DNA of 64,000 nucleotides, from NCBI RefSeq assembly GCF_030704535.1, contig NC_081807.1, forward strand, positions 19,320,001-19,384,000, read 5' to 3'. This document shows, piece by piece, positions 62,501 to 64,000 of this stretch (positions are counted from its first letter, which is position 1; each line of letters begins with the position of its first letter). The notes beneath the pieces are model-generated. The model was given only the letters and a program-made list of their open reading frames with translations, was not told where the DNA came from and did not search any database. The position numbers were made by a program, and so were the translations under genes. The stretch is from Vitis vinifera (lineage: Eukaryota; Streptophyta; Magnoliopsida; Vitales; Vitaceae).

Positions 62501-64000
62501 TATTTTCTCTGCAAGTGCTGAAAGGATTTGTGATAGAAACTTCAAGAAGAAGATCTGGCAAGCTGGTGGATCTTTCTCAGTTGAAGAAACTACGGAAGCT
62601 AAGCATATATATAGGAAGCCAAGATCTTGCTCAACAAGAAGAGCTTCATAGCTTGAAAGATATTCAAAATCTTCGGGTCCTAACAATAACATGGAAAGAA
62701 GTGGCAGAAGTAAAGCCAAAAGGTTCTGCACAGTCCGAGGAAGAAAATGAACGACATGCAGGGAAGTCCTTCTCATTCCCTTCAAAATTAGAGAAACTCG
62801 ACCTTCGGTGCATCCCTTTTAAAAATCAACCAGAATGGTTGAAGCCTAGCCTCTTATTCAATTTAAAAAGTTTATATATCAGAGGAGGGAAACTCGATGG
62901 TTTGGCTACAGAAACAAATCAGAAGTGGAAGGTCAAGATTCTACGTCTGAAATATCTGAACGCCTTCCAGACGGACGATAAAATATTGTTGAAAGATTTT
63001 CCTGATCTGAAATATTTTGAGAAAATAAATACCTTGAAAGGGGACGAAGTTTGGGGAAAAGAATCTTATGAAGAAGATGAAAAGAGTGGAGAAAACAAAG
63101 CTAATGAGACAAAACAAGATACTCCAATTCAGGTTTTTTTTCCTTTTTTGTTTTTGTTTTTTCGCTTTTTTCAACTGTTCTATTAAGAAAAGAATTAGAA
63201 ACAGCGGGAACAAAAACCTTAAGCTTACAAATTCTAGTTTCTCATTTGGTTTTTTCTTTCAGGGTGAGGAGAAGATGATCGGGGAGATGAAAGCGAGCCA
63301 TATCCAAGAATCTAGCCAAATTCTGAAACAAGGTTGCAAGGCTTTTTATATATATTTTTCCTTCTGTTGTGTTGATTTAGGAGTTTTGCATTCTTCTGAA
63401 CAAACTATTATTTTTTATTTTATTTTATTTTTATTGGCACTAAGATGATGACAAAGTGTTGAGCAATGCTGTAACTCCAGAAAGCGAAACCAAGCAAGGT
63501 TGTATCAGATGGATCAGATCATGTAGCACATGCTTCGGTATGATCATCTCTACCAGTGTGGAACATGAAAGAAACCATGAAATAAGACCTTAGCATTCAT
63601 ATTAATTTTGTTCTTGTATATTTCTTTTAGAACAAAACAGTGGAAAGGAGGAGGAAGAAGAAATGACAACAGAAAAATCTAGGGAACCTGTGAAAGGAGG
63701 TAGGCGGTTCTTATTCTTTTTTCTAAGGAGCTTTGTTTTACCAACAAATTTGATTATTGTACCTGGTTCTTTGATTTCTGAAACCTAGATAATAATCAAG
63801 TGCCAAACAAAATTGAGGATGAAAAAGCAAGCTCCAGCAAGGTATCAACAAATGAACCAAAGCCTACATCTACTAGTGTGGTAAGATTCTGTTCTCTATT
63901 TATGTTTTTTATAGGGTTCAAAGAAAAGGAAAAGAGAGAACATTACTTAAGTTTTGGCTCTTGGATTATTCTTTCTAGGGTAAGGAAGAGACCAAAGCAG
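59538..64000 (+). CDS. NLR-like (RPP13-like-4 type) protein without NB domain, runs off window
   Basis: Exon 1 is 59538-59802. It encodes a charged helical domain (NPIYDEIKKWFEENKDLFPK, then HFEDELKSKIAELEQAID). The large exon ends at 63132. Its 5' edge is uncertain; an AG at 61304-61305 fits phase 1, but recognisable sequence begins at GFRDVEPKQGIDKCLRSIKD, near 61357. It contains a winged-helix-like segment (LPLKMCLLCFAIFPEKAIIM, then LIYWWIGEGFV), a Ser-Pro-Glu repeat linker, and about six to eight leucine-rich repeats (for example LTHLKYLSLRGMSRITELPS). Later exons are 63263-63332, 63445-63498, 63631-63699, 63789-63880 and 63979 onward. All have GT/AG ends and compatible phases. They encode an acidic, Lys/Glu/Ser-rich tail. 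No P-loop, RNBS or GLPLA motif is present, so nucleotide switching as in full NLRs is not expected. The family name is from memory. The start ATG is the one with the open helical frame; an upstream in-frame ATG at 59505 is less likely. Confidence 0.75.
59803..61305 (+). other. Intron 1 of NLR-like gene with transposon-like sequence
   Basis: Very AT-rich. It contains repeated words such as tgatgaaagttttcatcaca (60,140-60,160), attttgtcaataggtcc and ttagtgacaaaaagtaattt near 61,240. These resemble CACTA-derived non-autonomous elements in plants. The right end of this material runs up to the large exon, making the exon's 5' edge hard to fix. Confidence 0.4.
61825..61882 (+). repeat. 9-bp coding minisatellite (Glu-Ser-Pro)n
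   Basis: Six tandem copies of gaaagtcca or gaaagccca encode a Glu-Ser-Pro repeat (ESPESPESPESPESPESP) within the NLR-like protein. Just upstream is a shorter repeat, aagaaagctaagca(g/a).aca, encoding KKAKQ twice. Copy number is likely to vary between alleles. Confidence 0.93.

Overview
This is plant nuclear DNA from a eudicot. Genes carry spliceosomal introns with GT/AG borders. The gene space is sparse and AT-rich, and LTR retrotransposons, MITEs and microsatellites make up much of the window. The UGT85A-type glucosyltransferases, the RPP13-like-4 type resistance-gene homologue and the retroelement families look most like grapevine (Vitis), but that assignment is an inference from memory and no search was run.

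Layout. 1-~9.3 kb is the 5' part of a decayed Ty3/gypsy element on the minus strand, with a Tat/Ogre-like primer binding site at 6003-6020 and a long LTR that contains a ~140-bp AT-rich tandem repeat. 9.4-10.2 kb is a MITE-derived inverted repeat. 10.87-16.09 kb is a complete six-exon gene for cytosolic ribosomal protein S6 (minus strand). Its 3.5-kb second intron contains a PIF/Harbinger-type MITE. Its promoter has a TATA box and a telo-box and sits beside a ~165-bp tandem repeat. At 16.72-17.04 kb lies an old plastid DNA insertion carrying the end of rps2. 17-26 kb is gene-poor. It holds a hairpin tandem array, a remnant of a MAIN-LIKE/plant-mobile-domain gene, a non-autonomous retroelement fragment and a hAT-type MITE with a perfect 8-bp target duplication.

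26.26-29.73 kb is an internally deleted Ty1/copia element with two 600-bp LTRs and a target duplication. 33.2-50.4 kb holds a tandem duplication of a UGT85A-type glucosyltransferase gene. The first copy (34181-42339) is dead: a 6.3-kb copia element is inserted antisense in exon 1, and there are frameshifts in both exons. The second copy (47545-50370) is intact with two exons. Comparing the two gives an empty-site control for both the copia insertion and a 277-bp MITE in the upstream flank of the dead copy.

52.33-53.37 kb is a single-exon STE20/BLUS1-like protein with degenerate catalytic motifs, probably a pseudokinase. 54.80-58.89 kb is a third copia element, with PBS, PPT, a 5-bp target duplication and several disabling changes. 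59.54 kb to the window end is an NLR-like gene. It has an N-terminal helical exon, then a large exon with a winged-helix segment and leucine-rich repeats but no P-loop NB domain, then a run of short exons encoding an acidic, charged tail. It runs off the window.

The genes do not form a pathway. The window is best read as a record of local gene duplication, transposon capture and organelle DNA transfer around a housekeeping ribosomal protein gene. I found no CRISPR array, rRNA or tRNA gene.
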